From Acidomyces sp. 'richmondensis' (Eukaryota; Ascomycota; Dothideomycetes; Mycosphaerellales; Teratosphaeriaceae): DNA of 64,000 bases. This document shows, piece after piece, positions 12,442 to 24,026 of the stretch. How positions within the stretch are numbered: the stretch's first letter is position 1; each line of letters opens with the position of its first letter. The stretch covers positions 186,001 to 250,000 of the forward strand of contig QVLQ01000014.1 in the NCBI GenBank assembly GCA_003545705.1. The letters are read 5' to 3'. The notes below the pieces were generated by a model, which had not been told where the DNA came from, made no database searches, and saw nothing but the letters and a program-made list of their open reading frames with translations. A program made the position numbers and the translations under genes.

Positions 12442-13358
12442 TTGGATGTTGCTCGAATGAAGCTTGTTTTGACCTCAATCCCTGCAAACCAAATTGAAAT
12501 AGCGAACATCAGGAGGGCAATCCCTTCATTTCAACGTTCACTTTACAAGGGAAAAAAAACAATCGTAAAAAGGCAGAAAGAGTCATCGATTCTCAGCCGT
12601 GAACTTCCTGTTCGGGATACCGCGCTACATGCACGACCTATCCGTTAGGGCAAGACGAGCTTCGCCGCGCCCGGCAGAGCATTATCGAGCTTGTCCACCT
12701 TGTCTCATGGAGAGCCGGCGACTCGGCTGATGTGTGGAATGAAAGACGGCAGCACGGCGTGAGGTTAGGGCAAGTCGAATCCACTTCCCCGCTCGCCTGA
12801 TCGGGTCTGAGTGGGTGTTAACAACGTCGTGTTCTCGCTTCTACGGCACTCGAAAGGCGCCATCATGAATTCCGTGCATCACCATTGACTGATCGAAAGC
12901 AGATGTTTATACCACAATAACAATAGGCAATCAATATGTACACAGATGTCATGTTCATTCTCTTAGCAGACACCAGGGCATCGACACCAAGGCACCTCGC
13001 TCAATTCTGGAAAAATTTGAGGCCTATGAAATCGCCTATCAATTGAGCTCCCGAACGCCGAGGTCGTCGATTCCGCGTCGATTAAAAACAGTTTCCGAAC
13101 GGGTATGCTGCATATTCGGGGCCTGTGGCCACCAATCAAGCCATCGGCCTGCTGTTGATTAGAAATGCACTTTGGCACACCGCACGTACGGCATGTTTTG
13201 GTGGCTGCGGGTATCAATGAATCTCCACTGTGTGGCCGGGAAAGAAAAAAGGTATGTATGCAAGCATCCGCACTGCAATCCGAGGATTGTCCATAGCAGA
13301 GGCGGTATCCACTTCTCGTGCATTTCAACCCCGAGCTGGACAGAATGATGGCGGTGCA
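12442..13358. other. Intergenic: promoter side of the PDR pump, 3' side of the OPI1-like gene
   Basis: This is the upstream region of the transporter and the downstream region of the OPI1-like gene, both on the minus strand. I see only short chance frames and no repeat, tRNA or clear regulatory palindrome. Confidence 0.4.
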
Positions 13359-15052
13359 TTACGGCTTCTCGCCGGGCCGGATAGCTTGCGATTCATCGGT
13401 ATTGCCCATGACGTGGTCATGCTCGTAATTGCCGTGAGGCTTCTCTTGAGCAATCTGGTGATGCTGCTGGTGCTGGTGCTGCCTTCTCCCAACCATGTTG
13501 ATCCAACCTTCAGCCGAGTCCAACGTGGCCCTGCACATCTGGCTCACTTGGTTGATCATGTCCAATCCCTCGGTCGCGAACGCAATCATGCGGTGTGCGC
13601 TGCGGCTGGTGTCACTTTCCATGGTTTGGCTGTCTGAGACTGCACGCCAGCGCCGAGGGAGCGACATCAACTGATCTCGCACGAATTCCCGAGCATTATT
13701 CGGGAGTGCGCCACCCGCGCTGACGGATACTGAATGAACGACTCCCTTTAATGTTTCCCAAATATCATCGCAATGTTTCTGAATAATTCCGGCTAGTCTG
13801 CGCGCAGAGTCGTCATGCTCGGGTGTTTTAGGGCGCTCTCCTTCTCTGGAGGGAGCGCTGTGATTTTGATGCCAGTTATCGCGAGCTTGGTCATATTGCT
13901 CCAGGACCAACTTCAGCGCATCAGAAACAGTAGCAATGTGTTCTGCGCTACGCCCGAGGAGCTGAAGACAATATGTGAGGCTGCGGCGTGAAGTGTCACT
14001 CACAGCCACGCCAAGGCCGGATGCTGAAAGCACGAATTGCTGGGACCAAGTTCTATTTGCCGTCATATCGTATGGATGCGTTCTATCCGGACTAGCTTCC
14101 TCGCGATACGACGGCGGCTTGCTGGCGCGATATGGAGGCAGAGATTCGGCTCGAGAGCCGACTGAGTCACGACGCATCGCAGTTCTCGGGCTCCCTACAC
14201 CCGACTCGATGTCCATCTCGTCATTCATAGCCCATCTTCGTTTGCCTCTTCTGGTTTGGCCGTCGTCGCTGTGAGTATCGCATTGCTCCTTAGGTGTCAA
14301 ATACCACCTCGCAACGCTCTCAGCCCCGGTGAAGCGCCCAACACTGCCGACCGCATTCACCATTGGCGAGCCGATGTTACGTTCCGCGAGGTTAATGCTG
14401 GCCTGTACGAAGCGCGGCGCATAAGACTTAGCACCACTGTAAACAGACATCGATCCATTAATAGTGCCTCCAACGAATGGGTGTGCTTGGGTGAGTAGCT
14501 CCAGCAATGGCTCGGGTTCGACGCGACTTGAGTTCCGCGACGTGCCCAGAGTCGGCGTCGCACGAGGAGGCGAATTCACTGAATTGCCAGGTGGAGAATG
14601 CACTTCCAAAGTCAGCCAATCGCCTACCTTCGACAAGTAGCGGAGACCATACAAGACCTGCCGAGTCCCACCAGTGCTTCTGCCACATCGCGAACGTTTT
14701 CGTCCTCCAGCGACACTCCACTCTTCGATCTGTAGTTTTGATTCTCCGAGTCCATGATGCTGCTTATCTCAGATGGACTAGTACCCAATCCTTCCACGCT
14801 TTTCCTGGCGACATTGGATTGGATGTGTGCCTTGATACGTGGCAATTTTGTTACGGTAGGTGAACCATGCGCGCCGGACATGCCTTGGGCTGGGAAGGTT
14901 TGCTGAAATTCGGGAGAAAGGACTGTCTTCAGGTCCGGAAGATGCACGCCCGTCTGCACATGAGGATTTATCATGTCATATCGCGGAGGAGGAGCCCGCG
15001 CAATATCTATGGGAGTTCGAAGGGCGGGTTCAGCCTCCTGCATCTCCATCAT
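13359..15052 (-). CDS. OPI1: OPI1/CCG-8-like transcriptional regulator
   Basis: Opi1-family proteins repress inositol- and choline-responsive phospholipid genes and shuttle between the ER membrane and the nucleus; the Neurospora member is clock-controlled CCG-8. The N-terminal exon (15052 to about 14662) carries PPPRYDMINPHVQTGVHLPDLKTVLSPEF and SLEDENVRDVAEAL. The main exon carries PEPLLELLTQAHPFVGGTING, SAKSYAPRF and the family mark ERNIGSPMVNAVGSVGRFTG, then two helical blocks and a His/Gln-rich C-terminus. The junction is not simple. The best branch site and acceptor (CTGAC then GGAAG, exon resuming at 14602) need a GC donor at 14661. Another model is a 44-base GT-AG intron, 14628-14671. 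Both keep the frame (544 or 549 residues). The upstream ATG at 15052 is used, but an earlier 5' exon is possible. Confidence 0.85.
14603..14661 (-). other. Probable GC-AG intron in the OPI1-like gene
   Basis: Joining 14662 to 14602 gives AEALVGLVHSPPG in frame. The interval begins GCAGGT, has the branch-like gctgac about ten bases before its end and closes in AG. No GT donor with this acceptor keeps frame. The alternative is the 44-base GT-AG intron at 14628-14671, which lacks a good branch site. Confidence 0.45.
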
Positions 15053-15919
15053 ACGGTCGAGAGAAAGCCAAGGCTGTCAAATGTGAAAAGCCTCTCTATG
15101 ATGTCTTTGGCAGTCGCCAGGTTGTTTGCGAATGAGATAAACAAGACGTGGTAGCAGACAGGTAGAGCAGCTGCACAGATAGGAATTATGGACTCGTGGG
15201 CGAAGTAGAGTGTATCGCTGGAAACGGGAGCAGAAGCAAGCCCGTGTACATAGCTCGACCGTGCACTGGCACTAGCGCTTCACATGTTTTTCCCGGCTCC
15301 GATAGCTCGGGACACGTGGGAGGACCCTGAGCATGTGACAGACATCTTTCAACTCATCGTAATCGAAGACTTCAACGCCGTCAGAGGCCGCATGTGATTG
15401 TCAATTTCAGGCACTTATAAACTATATAAGTATATCATTTGCAGAGAAATTTGGCAGCCGTATAGTCGTGAATTGATGTTTTCGGAAAACCGGCTTGCCC
15501 AGGATCAAATCCTTATCGGAACTGTGGTCACACCACGGCCCGGCAAGGCCATAAGTGTCCGATATTTGAGCAAGGAGTCATCACAATAGGGAGTTGACGT
15601 GGGATTGCCTTCGTTCAAGGATTTTATATACATATGGAGGCACTCACATGTCGAAAAGCATTCGTAGAAGGATAAATTATTCCGAAATGCCGAGGTGGAG
15701 TTGCTCCTTATAATACAACAGGAGTACGTCCCATCACAAAAGAAGAGAAAGAAAGCGGTTCTTTACCACGATAGAACAGCGCAGGGCGATTCGTAATAGC
15801 ATGGCAGATCTCAGTCTCGTTCCTCTTGACGATATCAGGTCATTCGTCTGATGTATTAGATAAGCTGGCATGCGAAAGACCTGAACACACATATATGTAT
15901 CTTAACAAATATCAAAAAA
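15053..15919. other. Intergenic, OPI1 upstream region and MFS 3' region
   Basis: There is no supported gene here. A short AT-rich block (tataaactatataagtatatc, 15416-15437) is the only TATA-like feature, and its orientation is unclear. The rest is unique sequence with short chance frames. Confidence 0.4.
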
Positions 15920-17673
15920 TCAGCCACTTGCTTTGAATCTAGATCGCTCCCTTATCTTTGCGCCATACTTGTAGAACAGTATGGGAGCCGGCAAGAAAGC
16001 TACGCAGAGAAAAGCCAACAAGGACGTCGCCCATTGAACCCCCAATTTATGATACATCGCAGGTGCAAAAAGCGGAAATACAGCACCACAAATCGACCGC
16101 AAGAAAGTGTTGACTGCAATAGCACTATTCGCATAGAAACCATAGCAATCGATAATGTAATTCATGCCTTGCCAGAAGGTCACAAGACATCCTGCGCCGA
16201 TGAATGCTACGGATATAACTTGCGGCACCCAGATGACGGTGGGGAAGCTTGTCCATCTGGAATACCAATGAGTGTGAGTTGGCTGCCAACAATGATAACA
16301 AGTCGGATATTGATGACTTACGCGAACCAGAAGAACGAGATGGGCAAAACAATTGCTCCGAGGATCATGGGTGGAAGTCGCTCTTCGGGAATTGGTTTTC
16401 CATACTTGATGTATGCCCGCTTAAAGTTTGTTGCAGATGAGTAGCACATGACACTAGAGCCCATGATGATACCCACAATGAAGCCGCAGAAAGGCAAGGC
16501 GCTGACCCCCAGGCTCCATCCTCGCACCTGGTTGAATGATATAGGGAACTGCAACGGCCATTAGCATGTTAGACCGGATTGATACGATGAAAGCGCGATT
16601 CATACCGCCTCGAAGAGAAGATAAATAATGCCGTATAAATAGCTCATATAAGCGGTCAGGAGCGCCAGGATGGGTTCTTTGATCAGCATCGCCCATGGTC
16701 GAGCGAGATACACGGTACATATTGTTTTAAACGTGATGCGGCTTTCATCAGCTTTGGCATGCAAAGCCCAATTCCCTGTTGAGTAACGCAGTTCCTTGGC
16801 CCTCATCTGCAATATTCTTGCTGCCGAAGTCTCACAAATAACGGCAAAGCCGATTAAACCAAACACCCCTGCCATAATTAGTGTCACCCAGGCCGTCCAC
16901 CGCCAGCCAAGGGATGATTCGGTAACAAATCCTCCAACGATCGGCCCAGCGACTGGCCCGCAAAATGCTCCAGCGGCGAAGGCACAGATGGCGTATGCTC
17001 GCTCGACAGGGTCCCACAAATCTGCCATTGATCCACCAACGACAGCTAAAGGTGCTGAAGCTGTCAGTCCCGATATGAATCGGCCAAGCATGATGGTCTC
17101 GACATTCTGTGCGACGGCAATTGGTATTTGGAAAATGGCAAAACAAGTATAGCCCGCAAAAAGAGGTATTTTTCGGCCATAAACCTCGCTCATCGGTCCA
17201 AATGCGATTGGACCCATCACAAATCCAAGCAAGAAGAGGCTTACACCCAAGGTCGCCGTGACGATGCCGATGTTGAATTCTCTCGAGACCGGCTCAATCG
17301 CGACAGCGAAGATTGATGAGCTAAAAGTGACCACAAACGTCATCCAGCCCATCGATACGGTGATTGCTACTTTCTTTCGCGTCGGAAAATTTTTAGGATT
17401 GTCAGGATCGTCCGGGCCATCGAACTCGACGAGGGAAGTATCCTTTACAGCTGCGGACGTATCCGGTTGCAAGTCTTGCATTGCCGTCTTTTCAATATCA
17501 ATGTTAACAACGACAGGGTCATCTCCAGATAATGCTTCATTGCTAGGGGATAGTCCTCCAGCATTGAAATCCGCATTGTCCTTCGATCGAATGCTCATCT
17601 CCTTGCTCCGTGTTCTTGATTCAGCTTCTTCGTGCAATTCTACTTCAGGCACAGAAGCAGTCTCCATTGCCAT
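15920..17673 (-). CDS. Major facilitator superfamily transporter, DHA1 (polyamine/drug:H+ antiporter type)
   Basis: This is a 12-helix plasma-membrane antiporter of the TPO/FLR1/CYHR-like group. Three exons, 17673-16606, 16548-16322 and 16256-15920 (introns GTATGA...GCAG and GTAAGT...CCAG), give 543 residues. After a charged cytoplasmic N-terminus of about 100 residues comes the family's DDPDNPKNFPTRKK, then helix 1. Loop 2-3 carries GPMSEVYGRKIPLF (the MFS G-x-x-x-D/E-R-x-G-R-R/K type motif). Helix 4 has LGRFISGL, and the antiporter motif C region is AFCGPVAGPIVGGF. The start ATG at 17673 is preferred over an upstream TTG. Likely roles are export of polyamines or toxic small molecules. It sits alone, without a biosynthetic gene next to it. 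Confidence 0.9.
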
Positions 17674-18248
17674 CTTCGTCAAACATAGATGTTCTATCTT
17701 GATTCCTGTAAATGACGAGGTATCAGGAGGGAGCTCGGTTGCTTTGATGAGAGAGAGCTCTGTCTGCAGGAGCAATCGTTAGTGTTTCGGATTTAAGATG
17801 GACTTTATTGTGGCGTTGGTTCCCTCACGGGGCCAATGCCGATAGGCCAAACACCTACATATTTTATTCAGGCAGTTTGTTCTATCATTATGCAGAGAGA
17901 TGCTCATACCACATAATCGGATTGCCAGAAAGAGGGACCTCATCATATGGTGACCAACGCTCAAATACGACCTGAATTTTCGTGGCGATGGGCAGCACAT
18001 CAAAAATGCAAAAGAATGCCTCCGTTTTACGTATTCAGATTAACCAGTGCCTTGAAGGACGCAGGAAAGGGTAGAGGATGTCCTCAAAATCAAATGAAGT
18101 CAACACTATGCTTTATGGCTATCTGCAGCTCTCCTTTCTGGTTAAATATGATGATAATGAGACAATGCATTCAATAACGTATGAGCTGTTGGCCACGTCA
18201 TCGCGTTAGTGCTAGGATCTATGAACATACCTCATAAATAAAATTATA

Positions 18249-18456
18249 TGTTAAAAGTGAGTGACTTACAGCTCAGTAGAAGCTTGAACACTAGTAAGAT
18301 GTGTAATGGGCTATAGGAACAAATTTTGATTGATTGATTAATTGATCAAGGAAGAGAAAGCTAACCAGACAAGATGGAACAACTTGTCTTGCAAGAGAAC
18401 CAGGTGCATGCCTGAGCCATATTCCCACTAAACTTCTCAACTGCCAAATCTCAACA
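18249..18456 (+). repeat. LTR-like repeat family 1, copy A (degenerate)
   Basis: It begins TGTTAAAAGTGAGTGA and ends tctcaaca, 208 bases, the same length as the copy at 53786. It shares the core AGAAGCTTGAACACTAGTAAG and the GATTGATTGATTA block with the other copies. Flanks are ttata and ttatg, a target duplication with one mismatch. It is diverged compared with the copies at 24975 and 53786. Confidence 0.75.
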
Positions 18457-18464
18457 TTATGGAA

Positions 18465-18674
18465 CATTAAGTTCAGCACCTAACTGTTAATAGAAGCTCG
18501 AACAAAGGTAAGAGATGGAATGCGCTCCAGGGACCAATTCTGATACTTTAGTTTATTGATTGATCGATCGATAACGGAAGAGAGCAAACAAGATGGAAAA
18601 AGTTGTCTTCCCAAGGCACTAAGAGAATGCCTCAGGCAAACTTCCACTGACCTGGAGAACCGCCAACTCTCCAC
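18465..18674 (+). repeat. LTR-like repeat family 1, copy B (degenerate, tandem to copy A)
   Basis: This copy starts about 8 bases after copy A in the same orientation (AGAAGCTCGAACAAAGGTAAG, then the TGATTGATCGATCGAT block, then AACCGCCAACTCTCCAC). Ends are blurred and no target duplication is visible. The near-abutting arrangement with no internal region suggests a secondary insertion or an unequal-exchange product rather than an element with two LTRs. Confidence 0.65.
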
Positions 18675-19863
18675 GGGGAACTCGGATTAAACGAAGATTT
18701 ACTTGAGAAGATAGTCCGTAAAATTCGCTCTATTTTGTGTCATTTCCAAACTCTTTACAGATAGTTAATGTTTGTGGCCCTTTTCGAGGGACGGTAACGC
18801 CCACTTATCTGGGTCACATCAAACTACAAATTAAGAAGAGCTTGCCCTTTCAAACTCGTGATTGCAAATTCTAGTAAGACGTGCTCCATTATGACCTTCC
18901 TACGCTTATAAAAGTTCTTTTATCCTTTGAAGCTCTAAGATCTACAAATATTAAACAGCGGCCTCAGCTGCAACGCTTTATATGCTCTAGCAAGCTATAG
19001 AGGGTGAAAAGGTAGCTCCAATCCCTTTGGCATTAAGAAGCGTTTTAATCATCCAGTTAAGATGCAGGAACTAGGCTTTGGTCTTGGCATGTAGTATGAG
19101 AGCATGGATCTTATGGAGCGGCACTGTTGGACGAAGCAGCTTCGTTGGAGATCCCTGATGACCTTATACGGACACCGCCAGCCATGGTTGCGTCAATGGG
19201 ATGCCGAGTCTGCAAATAGGTATCGAGAATCGAGAGAGTTGTAATAAAGCGAAATATTGTGCCAAAAAGATGAACCTTGATTATGGTTTGATGCATTTTG
19301 ACGTAGATTTTGGGATCAAGAGGGCCATCAATATGTCCTTTGCGCAGACGGAAAAACAGCTACGCAGGGTAAATTGTTGTGCAAGTCTGCTCAGCAACAA
19401 CGGCATATGTAAAAAAAATAACAAGTTTCTCTGCCCTATAACTACCAACAAGGAAATTAATGACACATTGAATGGCACCGTTGGTATGCGTGATAAGTGA
19501 TCTACGCCCTTATAACGTGAGCACGAGGGGAACATTCCACGAAGACAATGAGAGGTCAAACCCTTTACTTAGGCTGAAACGCATTCTGCAATTCTGGACC
19601 ACTTTCTATTTTAGAGAGCTGAAGTAATTATACTGTGATCTGCCGTGGAGAATTCATCTTAACGAGGGTAGCGCGTCTTTTGACGTACCAAGTACCTCTA
19701 AATCCCTAAGTATATAAGTAAAAGCAACAGCAGAAGACAGCTTCAATGTCAGTCAAGGGTGAGTCCTGATGGTGGAATTTCCATTCAATCGAAACGATTA
19801 CTCTTCACAAATCTTGCGCTGCCCAAAGTGTTCGAATTTCACCCATGAATATTGTAGCAGCTC

Positions 19864-21155
19864 TCATTCCTTCGTTACACTCAACCAGACTCTCAGTGCT
19901 TGATCACCGTAGCTCCCGTTTGAAGGCCTCTGTGCTTCAATCGCCGCTGCCAAAGACGTCAAGGCTGCTTCATACTCCGTGATAAGTTTGTTTGCAAGCT
20001 CTGACTTCGGCATTTCTTCATCGAGAATTTTTTGGGCAAGACGCAGACCATTGAGGATGGGCACGGCATTGAGCATACTGTAGACCGGGCCGTTAGAGGG
20101 TGGCGTAGAGCTTGGCGGCTGAGAATTGCATTTGTCAGTAAAGGTGAGAAAGGGAGCAAAGGTGGATCATGTATTATAGCAAGGACAGTAGAAGGCGGGA
20201 AGATGGATTCACATACCTGAGAAGCAAATTCGAGGCGGTCCATCAGGCGCTCGGCATACATTTTGACTTTTCCATCCACGTCCTTTCCATTCTGAAATTT
20301 GTAGGCGTGCATGGCAGCTAATTCAAGAAAGACCCCAATAACTTCCTTCCTCCCCCTCGCATCATTAGTTTTGATTATTCCGCCCCCACCGTGCTCTTTC
20401 ATCTCTAATAATATGGCGATCTGCTGGGAATCTTTCAATGCCTTGCCTAGCGCTTCTTCACTCCACCCATCTTTCTGTGCTAGGGTGCGCAGACCATAAA
20501 TTACATTATTCAAGACCTCGGGCATCTGGAGCGACATCCCCGTATGCTCAACTTGATGAAGACATTGAATAATAATTCCAATCCTCCCACAGCCTACCGC
20601 TTTTCGGACGATCTTGGCCATGGCCTTTTCCGGTGGTACAGCGTGCGCCTTCTTCAATCCAGTTAATAAGGCAGGCAGGTTTTCCCATGCTTTCGCTTCT
20701 CCTTCGTGGCCACCTTCTGATGATGCACTCATCAAACTTATTGCCTTGTGGAAGAGCTTTGTGCGGTTTGGGATCTCTTTTCTTCGATCTATCCACTTCA
20801 GCTCTATTTCTTCATCACCTATAATAACGGATTGGGGATTATCAAGGAGCTGCTGGCGGTGTTTGGTTCCGAAGATCATACGACGTTCGGGTTCGGAGAG
20901 GTAGGCTGGGATGAAATGGGTTTGACGCATGCTCAGCAAAACATCGTCGAGTTCAGGGTTTCCGGTGGCAGTGAAGGCCGGGACGCCATCTGAGGATATT
21001 AGCTGTTGTGCAAGGATTATGGCAAAGCTCAACATACGGTGTTTTCGAGTAGGGGATGAACGAGAGAACGCGCGAATAACGTTCAATGGTAAGGGCTCGG
21101 CTTGCGCTGTGGCTCGTCGAACCCATAGCGCACAGCGCGTGCAGAGGGTGTTCAT
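19864..21155 (-). CDS. Conserved fungal protein with predicted mitochondrial presequence, function unknown
   Basis: Exons 21155-20217 and 20118-19864 (98-base intron GTATGT...TCAG) give 397 residues. The ATG at 21155 opens a Cys/Arg-rich, acid-free segment (MNTLCTRCALWVRRATAQ, then VIRAFSRSSPTRKHR), which looks like a mitochondrial targeting peptide. After it comes a block ELDDVLLSMRQTHFIPAYLS..ERRMIFG and a helical region. I recall similar uncharacterised fungal proteins but no defined domain name. It is transcribed divergently from bL19m, with 185 bases between start codons, so a shared promoter and a role in mitochondrial translation or assembly are plausible inferences only. Confidence 0.75.
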
Positions 21156-21340
21156 CTTGACCGGATCTACCAAGCTGAGTGAAGAGTGAATCGAACGTAT
21201 ATCTAATATGTAACAGACATTGCAGAAGAATCTCTACCGATCCGCAGGTCTGGAAAGGCTTGGCACCCCCGAGGTCTCCGCATTCGCCTTCCATCACAAT
21301 CGCTCAACCTGGCCGACCAACCATTCATGCCGTACCCAAA
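21156..21340. promoter_or_regulatory. Putative bidirectional promoter of two mitochondrial-protein genes
   Basis: Only 185 bases separate the divergent start codons of the uncharacterised mitochondrial protein (minus) and bL19m (plus). No TATA box stands out. The call rests on geometry and the shared predicted destination. Confidence 0.45.
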
Positions 21341-22124
21341 ATGTCTGTTTCTACACCGTCAATACGGCTACTTGCTGGCCCAAAACAAGTTCTCCGGCAA
21401 TGTCCAGTAGAGCGACAGCAATGGCGCCGATATGCTTCCTCTTACGTTCAGTATCCATCCCTCCAACCTAAATACCCTCCTCCTTCCCCCGGTTTTCGAC
21501 CATCGCAAGCGATCAAACAAAATCGTGAGTTACAATGCGACCGCCTAGTGAACACATCCCTTCTAAACGGTACCAGGTTTCGAAACCGGCTTAGCAAAGA
21601 TACCGGTCGTCCCTCCACCCAGGTCAACAGTCAAAGCTTGTCCAGATCCTATATCCGTTGTGAACCAGGCTCAGATTCAAGTCCTCGATCCCACCGGTGC
21701 TCGCACCCGCTTGTTCTCCCCCAAAAATCCTGAGCGCGTTCAGCCTGGTGACATTCTCCTCGTTCGACAACGTAACGGTGAACCGTTTTCAGGTGTCGTA
21801 CTCGTCATCCGCCAACGACATTCCCCAATCGACTGGGCTGTACTTCTTCGAAACCATCTCACGCGAGTTGGTGTCGAAATGTGGTTTAAAATCTACAGCC
21901 CCAATGTGGAGGGGATCGAAGTGGTACAGCGCAAGACGGAGACGGGACGGAGAGCAAGAAGAGCGAAGCTGTACTACATGCGACAGCCACGGCACGATGT
22001 GGGTAGTGTGGAGAACGTGGTCAACAATTATTTGAGGCAGAAGGCTGGTAATCTGGGAAATAAGCGTACTACGGGTGGAAGAGATGCCGGGGCCCGGCTA
22101 AAGAGCAAGAAGAAGAGCAAGTGA
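21341..22124 (+). CDS. IMG1: Mitochondrial large-subunit ribosomal protein bL19m
   Basis: This is the bL19 family protein of the mitochondrial 54S subunit (Img1 in yeast). Exons 21341-21524 and 21577-22124 (intron GTGAGT...CCAG, 52 bases) give 243 residues. A basic, Ser/Arg-rich N-terminus serves as presequence. The bL19 core follows: LDPTGARTRLFSPKNPERVQPGDILLVRQ with typical SH3-like continuation, VGVEMWFKIYSPNVEGIEVVQR, then RRARRAKLYYMRQPRHDVGSVE. The tail is Lys-rich. Splicing restores KIPVVPPPRSTVKACP upstream of the core, the linker expected in filamentous-fungal homologues. The gene looks intact. Confidence 0.93.
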
Positions 22125-22763
22125 GCGATGCTAGGTGTTTGTTGACGCCGCTATGGCGATGGATATTCAATGCATGGCGGTGCCACATGGGATTGTTGTA
22201 CGTATAAAACGTGCTTTGAAGCAAACATATTAAATCAATCTTATCTGAGCTACGATGCGAGACTGCTCAAAGGGGAATCAAATCGTAATACTGTGCGAGC
22301 CACACACTCGGCAAAATCCGACAACTTTTAGCCCACATAAAGTCATGTCACGTGAGCTACCGAAAGTGGTTGTAATGCAGTCATGGTGCCACAGTCGTCA
22401 TGCCCCAATGCCGATCCTCGTTCGCATGTGAAGTCGCATTCCTCACAGAAGCGATCGTCATCGGTCTGCCTATGATACAAAATGTCAAGGGTCATAGTAT
22501 TCTCGTAATGCAAAAGCCGTCCGGAGGGTTTCGGCGGTTCGGGACGCTGAATTGGCGTACTGGGCAGGGTAGTCAATTGGATCATATCATTTTGGATCTC
22601 TTTCAACACCTGGTCGAAGAGTATCGAAGGAGTAAGAACCTTGAAATCGTCGGTGGCTGCAGTGGCAACTCACAAGGCCCCATAGCAGACGTCACTTGTC
22701 TGGCCTGGATTTCTATATTATATCATTGTCCGCGATACTGAGCCCAATGGTGCTTCTTCACCA
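22125..22763. other. Intergenic
   Basis: Separates bL19m from the SDR, both on the plus strand. Only short chance frames are present; no repeat or RNA gene was seen. Confidence 0.4.
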
Positions 22764-24026
22764 ATGTCTAATCCGAAATCGCCGTCGTCGTCAAACACTC
22801 CGGCACCAAGCTCCCTCTCACTTAGCTCGCTCACGTCGGCGCTACTGCACGGAGCGAATATTGAGATGGTTCGAATCGAAACCGTCCGCGAGTCCAATGC
22901 GAAGGGGAAGCAGATTGAAGGGCTTGTGACCGTATTCGTGGGTGGGACGGGTGGAATAGGCGAAAGCACTGCGAAAGAATTGTTTTTAAGAAGCTCGCGG
23001 CCAAAGGCATATATTGTGGGTAGGTCAGTATTTGACGAACCATTCCACGAAGGTGAGACGTTGAATATTGATGACGACGATGAAATCCGCAGATCCGAAA
23101 AGAAAGGGCAAAAAATCGTCGAGGAACTCCTTGAAATTAACCCTGAGGGTGAAGTCATTTTCTTGCAGAAGGACATCAGTTTGCTCCGCAATGTTGACGA
23201 GATATGCGAGGAGATTATGAAAGCGGAAGAGAAAATAAATTGCCTTTTCCTCACTGCTGGTTATATGACCCTAAAAGGCCGCACGGAGACGATTGAAGGC
23301 ATCGACCGCAAAATGGCCGTCAATTACTACTCCCGTATCCGCTGGATCCTGAACATGATGCCCGCCTTACAAGCTGCTTCTGACCGTAACGAACTGTCCC
23401 GCGTCATCACCGTCCTGGCCGCTGGGTCGGAAGGCGAGATTCACGTGGACGACCTCGACCTCAGGCACAACTTCACCCTGCACGCCTGTCTCGCACACTG
23501 TGTCATAATGACCGACTTCGCTGTCGAGGAGCTCGCTGAGCGCTATCCGGGCACGTCCTTCAGCCACTCCTATCCGGGCACGGTCAAGACGGGAATAGCC
23601 AACGAGCTGACTGGCCCCATCCGGCTGGCCGTCAAAGTCATGTACGCTGTGATGACCCCCTGGATCCTCAATGTGCAGGAGTCAGGTGAACGGCACTTCT
23701 TCCAGATGACGAGCCAATGTTATCCCTCTAAAAAGGGCCCGGTGGGCATTCCAGCGCCGGAGGAGATCGGAACGATGAAAGGCGCCAATGGTGAAGTGGG
23801 CAGTGGAGGTTATCTTTTGGACTGGGATGGAAAAGCCGCTGGAGACGAATCGGTGCTCGGGAAATATCGCGAGATGGGCATGCGGCAGAGGGTGTGGGAC
23901 CATACGATGGCAATCTTCGAGCAGGCTGATCGGTTGAATCCATCGAACAAGAAACGGCCGGCCAGTCAGGAGGCTGAAGGCAGTGGGCGGCCGGTACCTA
24001 ATCCAATTGGGTGGCGGCCAGCTTGA
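22764..24026 (+). CDS. Short-chain dehydrogenase/reductase-like protein lacking the YxxxK motif
   Basis: This is a 420-residue intronless protein of the Rossmann SDR type. After a Ser-rich N-terminus comes the cofactor loop VFVGGTGGIGEST (the TGxxxGIG position), then FLQKDISLL for the adenine-binding Asp region and FLTAGYM for the NAG-type motif. The block AVNYYSRIRWI..MMPAL is typical of a fungal SDR subgroup often found near secondary-metabolite genes. At the usual catalytic position the sequence reads LRHNFTLHACLAHCVIMTD, without Tyr-x-x-x-Lys, so activity as a classical oxidoreductase is uncertain. PGTVKTGI follows, as in the family. No partner gene is adjacent. Confidence 0.85.
   Translation: MSNPKSPSSSNTPAPSSLSLSSLTSALLHGANIEMVRIETVRESNAKGKQIEGLVTVFVGGTGGIGESTAKELFLRSSRPKAYIVGRSVFDEPFHEGETLNIDDDDEIRRSEKKGQKIVEELLEINPEGEVIFLQKDISLLRNVDEICEEIMKAEEKINCLFLTAGYMTLKGRTETIEGIDRKMAVNYYSRIRWILNMMPALQAASDRNELSRVITVLAAGSEGEIHVDDLDLRHNFTLHACLAHCVIMTDFAVEELAERYPGTSFSHSYPGTVKTGIANELTGPIRLAVKVMYAVMTPWILNVQESGERHFFQMTSQCYPSKKGPVGIPAPEEIGTMKGANGEVGSGGYLLDWDGKAAGDESVLGKYREMGMRQRVWDHTMAIFEQADRLNPSNKKRPASQEAEGSGRPVPNPIGWRPA

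Larger units (their letters stand above)
17674..19863. other. Gene-poor, AT-rich stretch with a tandem pair of LTR-like repeats
   Basis: No gene could be supported in 2.2 kb. Only frames below 100 codons occur and none shows a domain. The middle (18249-18674) is two degenerate copies of a short repeat described separately. The remainder is AT-rich unique sequence, which fits old RIP-decayed insertions. Confidence 0.5.
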
